From: Anaerolineales bacterium
GTDB lineage: Bacteria > Chloroflexota > Anaerolineae > Anaerolineales > UBA11579
Direction of reading: 5' to 3'
Length of the DNA: 64,000 nt
Assembly (NCBI GenBank): GCA_019637805.1
Contig: JAHBVB010000002.1
Coordinates: 1,042,981 to 1,106,980, forward strand
Part shown: positions 33,086 to 41,065 of the stretch, piece after piece
Layout: each line of letters begins with the position of its first letter
Numbering within the stretch: the first letter of the stretch is position 1
Position numbers and translations under genes: made by a program
The notes under the pieces: generated by a model
Seen by the model: the letters and a program-made list of their open reading frames with translations, nothing else
What the model was told of the DNA's origin: nothing
Database searches by the model: none

Positions 33086-33899
33086 TCTGAACATCAATAC
33101 CCAGTTGGCGCGCACCATCCTGACCGGCTTCATTCGCAGCGAGGTCACCCGGGTGGGCTTTCAGCGCGTGGTGCTGGGCCTTTCCGGCGGCATCGACTCC
33201 GCGCTAAGCTGCTACCTGGCTGCCGAAGCGCTGGGACCGGAAAATGTGCTGGCCATCCGCAACCCGTACAAGACCTCCTCGCCGGAGTCGCTCACCCATG
33301 CCCAACTCGTAATCGACGCTTTGGGTGTGCAGAGCACCACGATCGACGTCACCGCCATGGTGGATCCCTATTTTGAAAGCCAGCCGGACATCGACAACAT
33401 CCGCAAGGGCAATGCCATGGCTCGGGCGCGCATGCTCACCTGGTATGACCAGTCGGCCGCCTTCGGCGGGCTGGTGCTGGGCACTGGCAACAAAACCGAG
33501 ATCCTGCTCGGCTACACCACCATCTACGGCGATTCGGCCTACGCACTCAACCCCAATGGCGACCTATACAAGACCCAGATTCGCGAATTGTCCCGAACCA
33601 TGGGCGTACCCGAACCGATCCTCAACAAGCCCCCCTCCGCAGACCTGTGGCTGGGTCAAACGGACGAAGGTGAACTGGGCTTCACGTATGAAGAAGTGGA
33701 CAAACTGCTCTATCTGTTGGTAGACCGGCGTTACACCGCCGCAGAATGTGTGGAAGCCGGCTTCAAGGAAACTTTTGTGAAAGCCGTCATCGAACGCGTA
33801 CGCCGCAACCACTTCAAACGCGTGATGCCGCCCATCGCCAAGCTAACCAACCGCACGGTGGGATACGATTTCCTGTATCTACGAGATTGGGGCACTTAG
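33072..33899 (+). CDS. nadE: NAD synthetase, synthetase subunit
   Basis: 275 aa, converts nicotinate adenine dinucleotide to NAD with ATP and ammonia. ATP-pyrophosphatase P-loop LGLSGGIDSALS, then GTGNKTEILLGYTTIYGDSAYALNPNGDLYKTQI and PPSADLWLGQTDEGELGF, are all typical. The ATG at 33072 is preferred to TTG 33060. It lacks its own glutaminase domain, which the overlapping upstream gene supplies. Confidence 0.94.
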   Translation: MGEIDLNINTQLARTILTGFIRSEVTRVGFQRVVLGLSGGIDSALSCYLAAEALGPENVLAIRNPYKTSSPESLTHAQLVIDALGVQSTTIDVTAMVDPYFESQPDIDNIRKGNAMARARMLTWYDQSAAFGGLVLGTGNKTEILLGYTTIYGDSAYALNPNGDLYKTQIRELSRTMGVPEPILNKPPSADLWLGQTDEGELGFTYEEVDKLLYLLVDRRYTAAECVEAGFKETFVKAVIERVRRNHFKRVMPPIAKLTNRTVGYDFLYLRDWGT

Positions 33900-33986
33900 A
33901 ATCGCCAAGTTGGCACCTTTGTTGCATCCTACATATTGTGAAAACACGAGATCAGAAAAACTCATGTCATTCCAAAGGGGAATGGC

Positions 33987-33992
33987 TATAAT
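33987..33992 (+). promoter_or_regulatory. -10 box of the LCP gene
   Basis: Perfect TATAAT, with a 4/6 -35 (ATGTCA) 17 bases upstream. The start would fall about 5 bases before the ATG at 34005, giving an almost leaderless mRNA. An ATTCC / GGAAT dyad lies just upstream (33969-33983). Confidence 0.6.
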
Positions 33993-34004
33993 TTGCGCTT
34001 GCCT

Positions 34005-35477
34005 ATGACAACTACAACTGCTCGTCGTGAGGGCTTCTTTCGCCGCTGGGCTAACCGCTTCCGCGCGCTGGATGGCCTCACCAAAACCCTGTTTATCCTC
34101 TTCCTCGTGCTGGGCATTGCCAGCAGCGTGGTGGCGTTCAATTACGTCAATTTCTTGACAGCACACGCCCCCTCGCACACCCTGCCTGGCTTGGCGCTGT
34201 CAGACAACGGCGATCCGCAAACGCCGGAAGAGGCTGTGCAAGCCCAGAACATCTTCTCTTACGTGTCGCCACAGCGTTGGGATGGCGCCAGCCGCGTCAA
34301 TGTGCTGGTGATGGGCCTCGACGCTCGCGACTGGGAAGCCGGTCAGGGCGCCCCTCGCACCGACACCATGATCGTGCTGACCTACGACCCGGTCAGCAAC
34401 ACCGCCGGCATGCTCTCCGTCCCGCGTGACCTCTGGGTCGAAATCCCAGGCTTTGGCCACGAGAAGATCAACAACGCCTACGCCCTCGGTGAGGGCAGCC
34501 GCCTTCCGGGCGGTGGCGCCGGCCTAGCAGTAAAGACCGTAGAGCAGTTGCTGGGCATCACCATAAATTATTACGCTCAGATTGACTTTGTCGCTTTCGA
34601 GCGCTTCATCGACATTATTGGCGGCGTCAAGATGGATATTCCGTCGGACACTCGCGTAGAAGTCATCGGCGACCAGCGCACCAACTGCCCGCCAGGAGGT
34701 TGTACGCTAATCCCCAGCGGTCGCCAGGTACTGAACGGCCAACTGGCATTGGCCTATGCACGCGCCCGCCACAGCGGCGACGGCGACTTTGACCGCTCCA
34801 GCCGCCAGCAAGAAGTCATCCTGGCCATGCGTGAACAGTTGGCCCGCGACGATGTGCGCGCCGTGGTACTCAATAATCTACTGAACATCTACAACGAACT
34901 CTCCAACGGCATCAACACCAACATGGGCATTGAAGAGGCGCTTAGCCTGGCCTGGTCGGTGAAGGACGTCAAGGTCGAAAACATCCGCCGCGGTGTGCTC
35001 GGCCCCAACGCCTGCCAGGCAGCCGGCTGCATTGGCAAGGATTACGTCACCATTAGCAACTCGCCAGATGGCCTCTCGATCTTGAAGCCTGTCTCGCAAA
35101 ACATCCGCTTGCTGCGTGACGAGATCTTCTCGGCCGGCACGGTGCGCAGCCCGCTGGCCGCCAGCAGCGAGGCCACCGATCTGATGAAGATGGAAGCCGC
35201 TCAGGTCTCAATTTTCAACGGCTCCGGCCAAGGCGGCTTGGCGGAAAGCACCAAAGCCTACCTGGAGGCGCGCGGCATGCTGATCTCTAGCGTGAACAGC
35301 GCCGACAATGTCGGGGGCACCCTGATTTACGATTACACGGGCAACCCCTATACGGTGCAATATCTGGCGACATTGATGGGCGTCAACTCGGCCCGCATTT
35401 ACAGCCGCTACGACCCCAACAGCGCAGTCGATGTAGAAGTGGTGCTCGGCCCTGAATGGGTGGTGCCGGCTCAATAG
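34005..35477 (+). CDS. LytR-CpsA-Psr (LCP) family protein with LytR_C domain
   Basis: 490 aa. One N-terminal transmembrane helix (about 27-50), then the LCP catalytic domain (about 95-290): NVLVMGLDARDWE, APRTDTMIVLTYDP, GMLSVPRDLWVEIPGFGHEKINNAYALGE and LALAYARARHSGDGDFDRSSRQQ with the conserved Arg/Asp residues. A LytR_C-type domain follows at about 395-485 (VSIFNGSGQGGLAESTKAYLEARG). LCP enzymes attach undecaprenyl-linked glycopolymers to the cell wall, so the organism probably decorates its wall. Ends at a strong terminator. Confidence 0.92.
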   Translation: MTTTTARREGFFRRWANRFRALDGLTKTLFILFLVLGIASSVVAFNYVNFLTAHAPSHTLPGLALSDNGDPQTPEEAVQAQNIFSYVSPQRWDGASRVNVLVMGLDARDWEAGQGAPRTDTMIVLTYDPVSNTAGMLSVPRDLWVEIPGFGHEKINNAYALGEGSRLPGGGAGLAVKTVEQLLGITINYYAQIDFVAFERFIDIIGGVKMDIPSDTRVEVIGDQRTNCPPGGCTLIPSGRQVLNGQLALAYARARHSGDGDFDRSSRQQEVILAMREQLARDDVRAVVLNNLLNIYNELSNGINTNMGIEEALSLAWSVKDVKVENIRRGVLGPNACQAAGCIGKDYVTISNSPDGLSILKPVSQNIRLLRDEIFSAGTVRSPLAASSEATDLMKMEAAQVSIFNGSGQGGLAESTKAYLEARGMLISSVNSADNVGGTLIYDYTGNPYTVQYLATLMGVNSARIYSRYDPNSAVDVEVVLGPEWVVPAQ

Positions 35478-35482
35478 TCTGC

Positions 35483-35513
35483 AACGCCCAGCCAAATGGC
35501 TGGGCGTTTTTTT
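35483..35513 (+). terminator. Intrinsic terminator
   Basis: 11-bp stem AACGCCCAGCC / GGCTGGGCGTT, loop AAAT, followed by T5-T7. Ends the LCP gene. Confidence 0.95.
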
Positions 35514-35545
35514 CGTGGGTTGGATTAGAATCACAGCAGGTCGAG

Positions 35546-36826
35546 ATGCCAAAAACCTTAAAAGCTAGCCCCACAGAAAAATCGCCGCGGTGGAATTCCA
35601 CCACTAAGCTGATCGCTGGCTTAACGCTGGTGGCGATTGTGGGCACTTTTGTGGTGCGCTTTAGCGGCTTCCTCGGCCCGATCCTCTCCGCATTCATCTT
35701 CAGCTATTTACTGCATCCGCTGGTCAGCCGGCTAACAGCCAATAGCCGCCTCTCTTGGCGCGCGGCAGTCAATATCGTCTTTGTGGTCTTTATCGTGCTT
35801 TTGGGCTGGTTGCTGACCATGGCCGGCGTGGTCATCGTCGAGCAAATGGCCAATCTGGTCAAGGTGGTGGAGGGCTACGTGCAGCAATTGCCCGAACTGC
35901 TGCACAACCTGGGCGAGGCGCCCGTGGTGCTCGGTCCCTTCTCGCTGGACTTTAGCGGACTGGAACAAAGCCTGATCGAGGGCTTCAATCTGGACTTTGC
36001 CCGCTTGGGCCAGGAAGTCATTTCCACGGTGCAGCCCGCCTTGGGGCAGGCCGGCAGCCTGCTGGGCGCGGTGGCTACGTCCACCATCGCCACTCTGGGC
36101 TGGTTCCTGTTCATCTTTATCTTGACATACATGATCCTTTCGGAAGCGGGGGATGCACCCAACCTGCTGCGCGGCGCGGACCTGCCAGGGCATGACAACG
36201 ATATTCGCCGCATCGGCCGTGAGATCTCACGGACCTGGAACGCCTTCCTGCGCGGCCAGCTGATGCTGGTCGGCATCATCATCATCAGCTCATTCACCTT
36301 GATGAGCGTGTTGGGCGTACGCTACGCGCTGGCCCTGGCGCTGATCACCGGCCTGGCCAAGTTTGTGCCTTACATTGGCTCCTTCGCCATGTACGTCACT
36401 ACGGCTTTGGTGGCCTTCTTTCAACCCGAGAACTACCTGGGGATCGATCCCGGCACCAACTACATGCTAGTCGCCACCATCCCGGCTTTCCTGATGGATA
36501 TGGTCTTCGACAACCTGGTGACGCCCCGCTTCCTTGGCAGCGCGCTGGGCGTGCACCCCGCCGCAGTCCTGGTTACCGCCCTGCTGGCCGCCAATCTGCT
36601 CGGCTTTGTCGGCCTGATCCTGGCTGCTCCAGTGCTGGCTAGCCTGCAACTGATCGCCCGCTTCATCATGCGCAAGATTCTGGACCTGGACCCCTGGCCA
36701 GAGCCTGAAAAGCGCGGCAAACAGGAACTTCCCTTGAGCAAGTATCTGCGCAACCTGGCCAGCCAGGCAAAGCAGCGTGTCTTGGCGTTTTTCAACCAAC
36801 TAGAAAAAAGGACGAAGAAGAAATGA
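35546..36826 (+). CDS. AI-2E family permease (TqsA/YdiK-like)
   Basis: 426 aa membrane protein with about eight helices: two at the N-terminus, one at about 80-100, an amphipathic segment to about 175, then FLFIFILTYMILSEAG and a tail cluster with ALALITGLAKFVPYIGSFAMYVTTALVAFF, the most conserved part of the family. Members export diverse solutes or antiport sodium; only a few move autoinducer-2. ATG 35546 with AGGTCGAG upstream; the longer upstream reading would start inside the terminator. Overlaps the next gene by 4 bases. Confidence 0.88.
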   Translation: MPKTLKASPTEKSPRWNSTTKLIAGLTLVAIVGTFVVRFSGFLGPILSAFIFSYLLHPLVSRLTANSRLSWRAAVNIVFVVFIVLLGWLLTMAGVVIVEQMANLVKVVEGYVQQLPELLHNLGEAPVVLGPFSLDFSGLEQSLIEGFNLDFARLGQEVISTVQPALGQAGSLLGAVATSTIATLGWFLFIFILTYMILSEAGDAPNLLRGADLPGHDNDIRRIGREISRTWNAFLRGQLMLVGIIIISSFTLMSVLGVRYALALALITGLAKFVPYIGSFAMYVTTALVAFFQPENYLGIDPGTNYMLVATIPAFLMDMVFDNLVTPRFLGSALGVHPAAVLVTALLAANLLGFVGLILAAPVLASLQLIARFIMRKILDLDPWPEPEKRGKQELPLSKYLRNLASQAKQRVLAFFNQLEKRTKKK

Positions 36827-37005
36827 GCGAGAACAACAACGATATTCACTCCACCACTTTGGCGGAGACCGAGAACTACATCATTTGGAAGACCGTAGAG
36901 CCGGATAACGAGGAAACCTATCACCTTGAGATTAACAACGTGACCCTGCACTTCTTCATGGAGGAGTGGCAGGAGTTCGTTAAACTGATGAGCGCGGTGA
37001 AGTAA
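36823..37005 (+). CDS. Small acidic protein of unknown function
   Basis: 60 aa, overlapping the permease stop by ATGA, so it is translated together with it. Acidic and aromatic (NYIIWKTVEPDNEETYHLEINNVTLHFFMEEWQEFVKLM), with a beta-strand then helix pattern and no membrane helix. No family recognised. Given the coupling, it may be a cytoplasmic modulator of the permease (inference). Confidence 0.7.
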   Translation: MSENNNDIHSTTLAETENYIIWKTVEPDNEETYHLEINNVTLHFFMEEWQEFVKLMSAVK

Positions 37006-37035
37006 AACTCCTGTATACTGATTTCCCTTCGGGGA

Positions 37036-38358
37036 ATGGCAATGAAACAGAAAAAAGCGCTCATTCTGAGCGCAGACCAGGCGTTTGCCGGGCTGATTGG
37101 GCAGGTGTTGGAAGACACCGGCGCCTACCAGCCTGTTTTGGCGCGCTCCCTGGCTGCCGCCTCCCAGCAGGCTGACCCGCAGGTCAACCTGCTGGTGCTG
37201 GATGCAGCCAGCGGGTTGGAAGCGCAGGCCGTGCAAGCGCTACGCAACCGCGCGCCACTGGCCAAGCTTATCCTCATCCCCGATGAGGGCAAGCCAGCCG
37301 ACCCGGACCTGGCCGCGCTGGGCGCCGAACGCGTGCTGCCCAGCCCCTTCTATCTGCCCGACTTACTCAGCGCGGTGGAAGAGCTCTTCGGCCCCCTGGA
37401 ACCCGCCGCTGAGCGTCACAGCTACGGCGACCCCGCCCCGCGCTTGAGGAGTGCTGCCCGTGAGCCGCTGCCCGCACCGGCCTGGCTGGACAACGTCTCC
37501 GAAGCCGCCAGCTATTTAGCGCGGCTTTCCCTGGAAACCGCTTCGCATGCCGCGCTGATCGTGCGCGAGGGGCAGCTGTGGGCCTACGCCGGCGAGCTGC
37601 CGCGCTCGGCAGCCGAAGAACTGGCCACGGCTGTGGCTGCCGGCGGCGAAGCCGATCTGGCGCGTTTTGTACACTTGCAAGCCACTGGGGCGGATTACAT
37701 GCTCTACGGAACACCGTTGGGCGCCAACTTCAGCCTGGCGCTGGCTTTTGACGCCCAGGCGCCGCTCAGCAAAATGCGCGCCCAGGTCGCAGAAGCCGCC
37801 CGGGCGTTGGTCAGCCAACCGCAGGCCGCCCTGCACAGGGATAGTGCTGAGCCAGCCAGCCGCTCCACTCCATCCAGCCGCGACTTTACGGAAGAGATGC
37901 AGCCCCCCAGCGCTGCGCATGCGGCGTCAGAACCAGCCGGCAAGCCGCTCAAGCTGGTCACCGACAACTTGCAGCAACCCAGCTTGAGCTACAGCTTCGC
38001 GCTGATCCCGCGCCTGCCCCGGCACCGCCTGGAAGGCGACCTTGCGCAGCGCCTCTCCGAATGGTTGCCGGAACTGTGCCTGGCCTTTGCCTGGCAGCTG
38101 GAAACCCTGAGCTTGAATGAAGCCGCCCTGCAATGGTCCGTGCGCCTGGCAGCCGACAAGCCGCCCGAGGTAGTGGCCCGCATCATGGACCAGCATCTAT
38201 CCGGGCGTATCTTTGCCGAATTCCCGCGCCTGGCGCAAGACAACCCCTCGGGTGAATTCTGGGCGCCGGGTTATCTGGTCACCGGCGGCCGCCTGGACGA
38301 ACAAACCCTGCGTGAGTTCATTCGCAAAACCCGCACCCGTCAGGGTCTCAACGTGTAA
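37036..38358 (+). CDS. Receiver-like / Roadblock-like / IS200-TnpA-like fusion protein
   Basis: 440 aa. Residues about 6-118 look like a degenerate response-regulator receiver (ALILSADQAF, then NLLVLDAASG with Asp56 at the phospho-acceptor place). About 148-255 resembles a Roadblock/LC7 domain (ASHAALIVREGQLWAYAGELP, GADYMLYGTPLG). A linker leads to about 305-432, which parallels the IS200/IS605 Y1 transposase fold: SFALIPRLPRHRLEGDLAQRL, DQHLSGRIFAEFPRL and GEFWAPGYLVTGG. The HUH histidines are missing and the catalytic Tyr position is Phe428 (LREFIRKT), so it cannot cut DNA as TnpA does. Probably a domesticated regulatory or DNA/RNA-binding module. Confidence 0.65.
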   Translation: MAMKQKKALILSADQAFAGLIGQVLEDTGAYQPVLARSLAAASQQADPQVNLLVLDAASGLEAQAVQALRNRAPLAKLILIPDEGKPADPDLAALGAERVLPSPFYLPDLLSAVEELFGPLEPAAERHSYGDPAPRLRSAAREPLPAPAWLDNVSEAASYLARLSLETASHAALIVREGQLWAYAGELPRSAAEELATAVAAGGEADLARFVHLQATGADYMLYGTPLGANFSLALAFDAQAPLSKMRAQVAEAARALVSQPQAALHRDSAEPASRSTPSSRDFTEEMQPPSAAHAASEPAGKPLKLVTDNLQQPSLSYSFALIPRLPRHRLEGDLAQRLSEWLPELCLAFAWQLETLSLNEAALQWSVRLAADKPPEVVARIMDQHLSGRIFAEFPRLAQDNPSGEFWAPGYLVTGGRLDEQTLREFIRKTRTRQGLNV

Positions 38359-38381
38359 CCCCCCCATATCTGCCGTCAAAT

Positions 38382-38411
38382 TTGTTAGCACAGGTCGATT
38401 TGTGCTATACT
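38382..38411 (+). promoter_or_regulatory. Promoter of the cobalamin riboswitch
   Basis: TTGTTA, 18 bases, then an extended -10 TGCTATACT (TATACT at 38406-38411). Confidence 0.6.
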
Positions 38412-38425
38412 GATTTTTACATTTC

Positions 38426-38557
38426 CCCACTGCGGTTAACTTGGTGAAGTCCGGTGAAATTCCGGCACTGTCGCGCAACGGTCACAGTCCGATCCCAGGT
38501 TATGCGTCCCGATGGACCCGCACCGGCTCGCGCCAAGCCCTGGTTCGCTTGACCTAC
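38426..38557 (+). ncRNA. Cobalamin riboswitch
   Basis: Conserved core AAGTCCGGTGAAATTCCGGC, ACTGTCGCGCAACGGT and then AGTCCGATCCCAGGT (variant of the B12 box) occur in the right order. It is followed by an intrinsic terminator and metE. This is the classic arrangement in which adenosyl- or methylcobalamin shuts off the B12-independent methionine synthase. Exact ends are estimates. Confidence 0.9.
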
Positions 38558-38587
38558 AACCACCTGGCCCCGCCGGGTGGTTTTTTG
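38558..38587 (+). terminator. Intrinsic terminator of the cobalamin riboswitch
   Basis: ACCACC... / ...GGTGGT stem with a GC-rich inner part, followed by T6. Directly downstream of the aptamer, so it is the likely switch element. Confidence 0.85.
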
Positions 38588-38602
38588 TTCAGGAAGGCAA
38601 CC

Positions 38603-38668
38603 ATGCGTATCACTGTCACCAAACGCAAAAGTAGCATTCAACGCCAATCAAATCAAAAAATCGATTGA
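38603..38668 (+). CDS. 21-codon ORF in the metE leader
   Basis: ATG with AGGAAGG upstream, encoding a basic, Ser/Gln-rich peptide (MRITVTKRKSSIQRQ...). It lies between the riboswitch terminator and metE, 54 bases before the metE start. No family recognised; may be a leader peptide or chance. A longer in-frame reading upstream crosses the riboswitch and is not credible. Confidence 0.35.
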   Translation: MRITVTKRKSSIQRQSNQKID

Positions 38669-38722
38669 GCGGGGTGATCGCCCGCTGCCCGTACCGCAAC
38701 TTTGAATAAAGGACAAATAGCC

Positions 38723-41002
38723 ATGACCCTCACCGCAAATCTCGGATATCCGCGCTTCGGCGCAAAACGTGAACTCAAGACCACCCTGGAAAGCTTCTGG
38801 AAAGGCAAGCTGGATGAGGCCGGCTTCCTAGCCGCCTGCGCCGATCTGCGCCGCCAAAACTGGCAGCTGCAGCAAGCCGCTGGCATCGACTTCATCCCCT
38901 CCAACGACTTCTCGCCCTACGATCAGGTGCTGGATACCGCCGCCATGGTCGGCGCCGTGCCGGCTCGCTACCAGTGGACCGGCGAGCAGGTGAGCTTGCA
39001 GACCTACTTCGCCATGGCCCGGGGCGGCAAAACCGCCGGCGGCGATGTACCCGCCATGGAGATGACCAAATGGTTCGACAGCAACTATCACTACATCGTG
39101 CCGGAGTTCGAGCCGGAGCAGAAGTTCAAGCTCACCCACAACAAAGCGTTGGCCGAATTCAAAGAAGCGCTGGATCTCGGCATCCGCACCCGCCCCGTGC
39201 TGCTGGGGCCGGTCTCCTTCCTCGGCCTGGGCAAGAGTACGGCCGAGGGCGGCGATCCGCTGGACCTGCTCCCCGCCCTGCTGCCGGTTTACCAAGCCAT
39301 CCTGGGCCTGCTGGCTGAGGCCGGCGCCGAATGGGTGCAGATCGACGAGCCTTGCCTGGCCCAAGACCTCAGCGAAAAGCAGGCTGCCGGTTACCAAGCT
39401 GCCTATGCCGAATTGGTCGCGCCCGCCCATCCCAAGCTGATGCTGACCACCTACTTCGAGGGCCTGCGCGACAACCTCGACCTGGCAGTTAGCCTGGGCG
39501 CAGCCGGCCTGCATATTGACCTGGTGCGCGCCCCTGAGCAACTCGAACCCACGCTGGCCGCCCTGCCGGCCGAGAGTTGGCTCTCCGTCGGTGTGGTGGA
39601 TGGGCGCAATGTGTGGCGCACAGACCTGGATACCGCGCTGGCCAAAGTCAAACAGGCTGCCGAAGCCCTAGGGCCGCAGCGGGTGCTCATCGCCCCATCC
39701 TGCTCGCTGCTCTTCAGCCCGTACGACCTCGACCTGGAGACCAAGCTGGACGCCGAGCTGCGTTCCTGGCTGGCCTTTGCCAAGCAAAAGATCGCTGAAC
39801 TGGCCACTCTGAAACAGGCCTTGGAGAGCGGCTCCGACGAGGGTTTGCTTGAAAGCCGCAAGGCGCTGGAAGGCCGGGCCAAGTCAGCCCGCACCCACGA
39901 CCCGGCCGTGCGCCAGCGTATGGCCGCCATCACCCCCACCATGCTGCAACGCCAGCAACCGCACGCCCAACGTAAGGCAGTGCAGGACGGCAGTTTTGGC
40001 CTGCCCCCCTTCCCCACCACCACCATCGGCTCCTTCCCGCAAACCAAGGAAGTGCGCGCCAAGCGCGCCGCCTTCCGCAAGGGCGAGATTTCCAAGGAGC
40101 AGTATGAAGACTTCCTGCGCGAGGAAACCAAGCGCACGATCCGCTTCCAGGAAGAGATCGGCCTGGACGTGTTGGTGCACGGCGAGTTCGAGCGCACCGA
40201 CATGGTGGAATACTTCGGCGAGCAGCTGCAGGGCTTCGCTTTCACCCAGCACGGCTGGGTGCAGAGCTACGGCTCGCGCGGCGTGCGCCCGCCGATCATC
40301 TACGGCGATGTCACTCGCCCGCAGGCCATGACGGTGGATTGGTCGGTCTTCGCCCAGTCGCTGACCAACAAGCCCATGAAGGGTATGCTCACCGGGCCGG
40401 TGACCATCCTGCAATGGTCTTTTGTGCGCAACGACCAGCCGCGCGCCGAGACCTGCCAGCAAATTGCCTTGGCGATCCGCGATGAGGTACAAGACCTGGA
40501 GGCCAACGGCATCCGCATCATCCAGATCGACGAGCCGGCCTTCCGCGAAGGCATGCCGCTGCGCCGAGAGGACTGGGCCGCCTATCTCAAGTGGGCCGTG
40601 GACGCCTTCCTGCTCGCCTCGACTGGGGTTCAGGACGAAACCCAGATCCACACGCACATGTGCTATGCGGAGTTCAACGACATCTTCGACGCGATTGCCC
40701 ATATGGATGCGGATGTGATCTCCATCGAGGCCTCGCGCTCCAAGATGGAGTTGCTGGACGCCTTTGAACGTTACGCCTACCACAACGACATTGGCCCTGG
40801 CGTGTACGACATCCACTCACCGTTGGTGCCCAACCAGGCCGACATGCAGAGCCTGCTGGAGAACGCGCTCAAGGTCATCCGCCGCGAACAGCTCTGGGTC
40901 AACCCGGACTGCGGCCTGAAGACCCGCGGCTGGGCCGAAGTCGAGCCGGCCCTGCGCGGTATGGTGGCAGCGGCGCGGGCGCTGCGCGCCAAGCTGGGCT
41001 GA
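38723..41002 (+). CDS. metE: Cobalamin-independent methionine synthase
   Basis: 759 aa, transfers a methyl group from 5-methyl-tetrahydropteroyl-triglutamate to homocysteine. Two-barrel MetE layout: N-terminal LGYPRFGAKRELKTTLESFWKG, middle PFPTTTIGSFPQTKEVRAKR, and zinc site with His/Cys in IHTHMCYAEFNDI and the last Cys in VNPDCGLKTRGW. The ATG at 38723 has AAAGGA upstream. Controlled by the preceding cobalamin riboswitch, so made mainly when B12 is scarce; a B12-dependent MetH is expected elsewhere. Confidence 0.97.
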   Translation: MTLTANLGYPRFGAKRELKTTLESFWKGKLDEAGFLAACADLRRQNWQLQQAAGIDFIPSNDFSPYDQVLDTAAMVGAVPARYQWTGEQVSLQTYFAMARGGKTAGGDVPAMEMTKWFDSNYHYIVPEFEPEQKFKLTHNKALAEFKEALDLGIRTRPVLLGPVSFLGLGKSTAEGGDPLDLLPALLPVYQAILGLLAEAGAEWVQIDEPCLAQDLSEKQAAGYQAAYAELVAPAHPKLMLTTYFEGLRDNLDLAVSLGAAGLHIDLVRAPEQLEPTLAALPAESWLSVGVVDGRNVWRTDLDTALAKVKQAAEALGPQRVLIAPSCSLLFSPYDLDLETKLDAELRSWLAFAKQKIAELATLKQALESGSDEGLLESRKALEGRAKSARTHDPAVRQRMAAITPTMLQRQQPHAQRKAVQDGSFGLPPFPTTTIGSFPQTKEVRAKRAAFRKGEISKEQYEDFLREETKRTIRFQEEIGLDVLVHGEFERTDMVEYFGEQLQGFAFTQHGWVQSYGSRGVRPPIIYGDVTRPQAMTVDWSVFAQSLTNKPMKGMLTGPVTILQWSFVRNDQPRAETCQQIALAIRDEVQDLEANGIRIIQIDEPAFREGMPLRREDWAAYLKWAVDAFLLASTGVQDETQIHTHMCYAEFNDIFDAIAHMDADVISIEASRSKMELLDAFERYAYHNDIGPGVYDIHSPLVPNQADMQSLLENALKVIRREQLWVNPDCGLKTRGWAEVEPALRGMVAAARALRAKLG

Positions 41003-41065
41003 CCGCGGCGGCCCACCGAACACGCCCAGCGTGGCGGGCAGGCCAAAGCGAGTACAATCGCTGGC

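Noticed and set aside
37036-38358. Active insertion sequence of the IS200/IS605 family
   Set aside because: HUH and catalytic Tyr are lost, the domain is fused to regulatory domains, and no hairpin IS ends flank the gene.
38441-38668. 75-codon ORF reading through the cobalamin riboswitch
   Set aside because: Its first two thirds are aptamer and terminator; only the last 21 codons from the ATG at 38603 have a ribosome site.
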